Assembly (NCBI GenBank): GCA_913060895.1
Contig: CAJXSN010000012.1
Location: 19,935-83,934, forward strand
DNA: 64,000 nt
Direction of reading: 5' to 3'
Origin: an uncultured Sphingomonadaceae bacterium
Lineage (GTDB): Bacteria > Pseudomonadota > Alphaproteobacteria > Sphingomonadales > Sphingomonadaceae
This document shows positions 63,956-64,000 of this stretch, piece after piece. The notes below the pieces were generated by a model. That model did not search any database and had not been told where the DNA came from. It worked only from the letters and a program-made list of their open reading frames with translations. Numbering within the stretch: position 1 is the first letter of the stretch; every line of letters starts with the position of its first letter. Made by a program: the position numbers and the translations under genes.

Positions 63956-64000
63956 CCCCCAGCTTTCCCCCAGCTGGGATTAGAGTCTGGCCGCGTTGTT
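63951..64000. mobile_element. Possible insertion-sequence end interrupting the integrase
   Basis: The integrase frame ends abruptly at cgtgacccccagctttccccc, followed by cagctgggattagag. This resembles the ends of some IS elements, and the sequence continues past the window. No transposase can be seen, so the assignment is tentative. Confidence 0.35.

Overview
The window looks like chromosome of a sphingomonad alphaproteobacterium, most likely Erythrobacteraceae. This is inferred from gene content: large TonB-dependent receptors, a TPR-sulfotransferase, a fused CysNC, a TamA/TamB pair, DUF2254, RoxA and the arsenosugar-type glycosyltransferase pair. No marker gene was searched. Genes are dense, often with 1-4 bp overlaps, and the strand switches frequently.

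Region by region. 0.1-7.9 kb: BCCT transporter, TonB receptor, TPR-sulfotransferase, NadA. 7.9-23.0 kb: mostly housekeeping and accessory metabolism (DUF2254, DMT and MFS exporters, old yellow enzyme, two-cluster FeS protein, LipB with a coupled lipoprotein, methyltransferase, ArsC-like protein, a siderophore receptor behind a perfect inverted pair of Fur-box-like sites, class II aldolase, and a MATE/TIGR04282/TIGR04283 operon). 23.0-36.7 kb: a distinct island, visibly AT-richer in its right half. It holds a LuxR-type regulator, a 2006-aa repeat-rich autotransporter, a divergent SARP/BTAD-TPR-like regulator, and a 1447-aa protein that fuses a cytochrome P450, a two-helix membrane segment and a DyP-type peroxidase. 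It is bordered on the left by a 25-bp perfect tandem repeat and on the right by a decayed IS5-family transposase. Between the divergent genes lie four TGAGCGC-like heptamers at exact 11-bp spacing, the architecture known for SARP operators. This is the most unusual system in the window.

36.8-52.1 kb: SDR, flavin disulfide reductase, radical SAM protein, the cysD-cysNC-cysQ sulfate activation operon, a MaoC/CitE-like pair with a thiolase-like protein, ABC-F ATPase, RoxA, RluE and Psd. 52.1-62.6 kb: two acyl-CoA dehydrogenases, tamA-tamB followed by a 58-codon membrane-anchored gene missed by the ORF track, and a YihY/BrkB protein. 62.9-64.0 kb: the left end of an integrated element. It consists of a tRNA-fMet terminator, the 3' half of tRNA-fMet as the attachment site, and a tyrosine integrase cut off just after its first catalytic Arg.

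How the parts may connect (inference): CysD/CysNC make PAPS, the TPR-sulfotransferase can use it, and CysQ removes the PAP by-product. TamA/TamB may help outer-membrane proteins such as the giant autotransporter. The P450-DyP fusion has no reductase domain or electron-transfer partner nearby and an atypical P450 I-helix, so a peroxide-driven enzyme controlled by the adjacent SARP-like regulator is a reasonable hypothesis.
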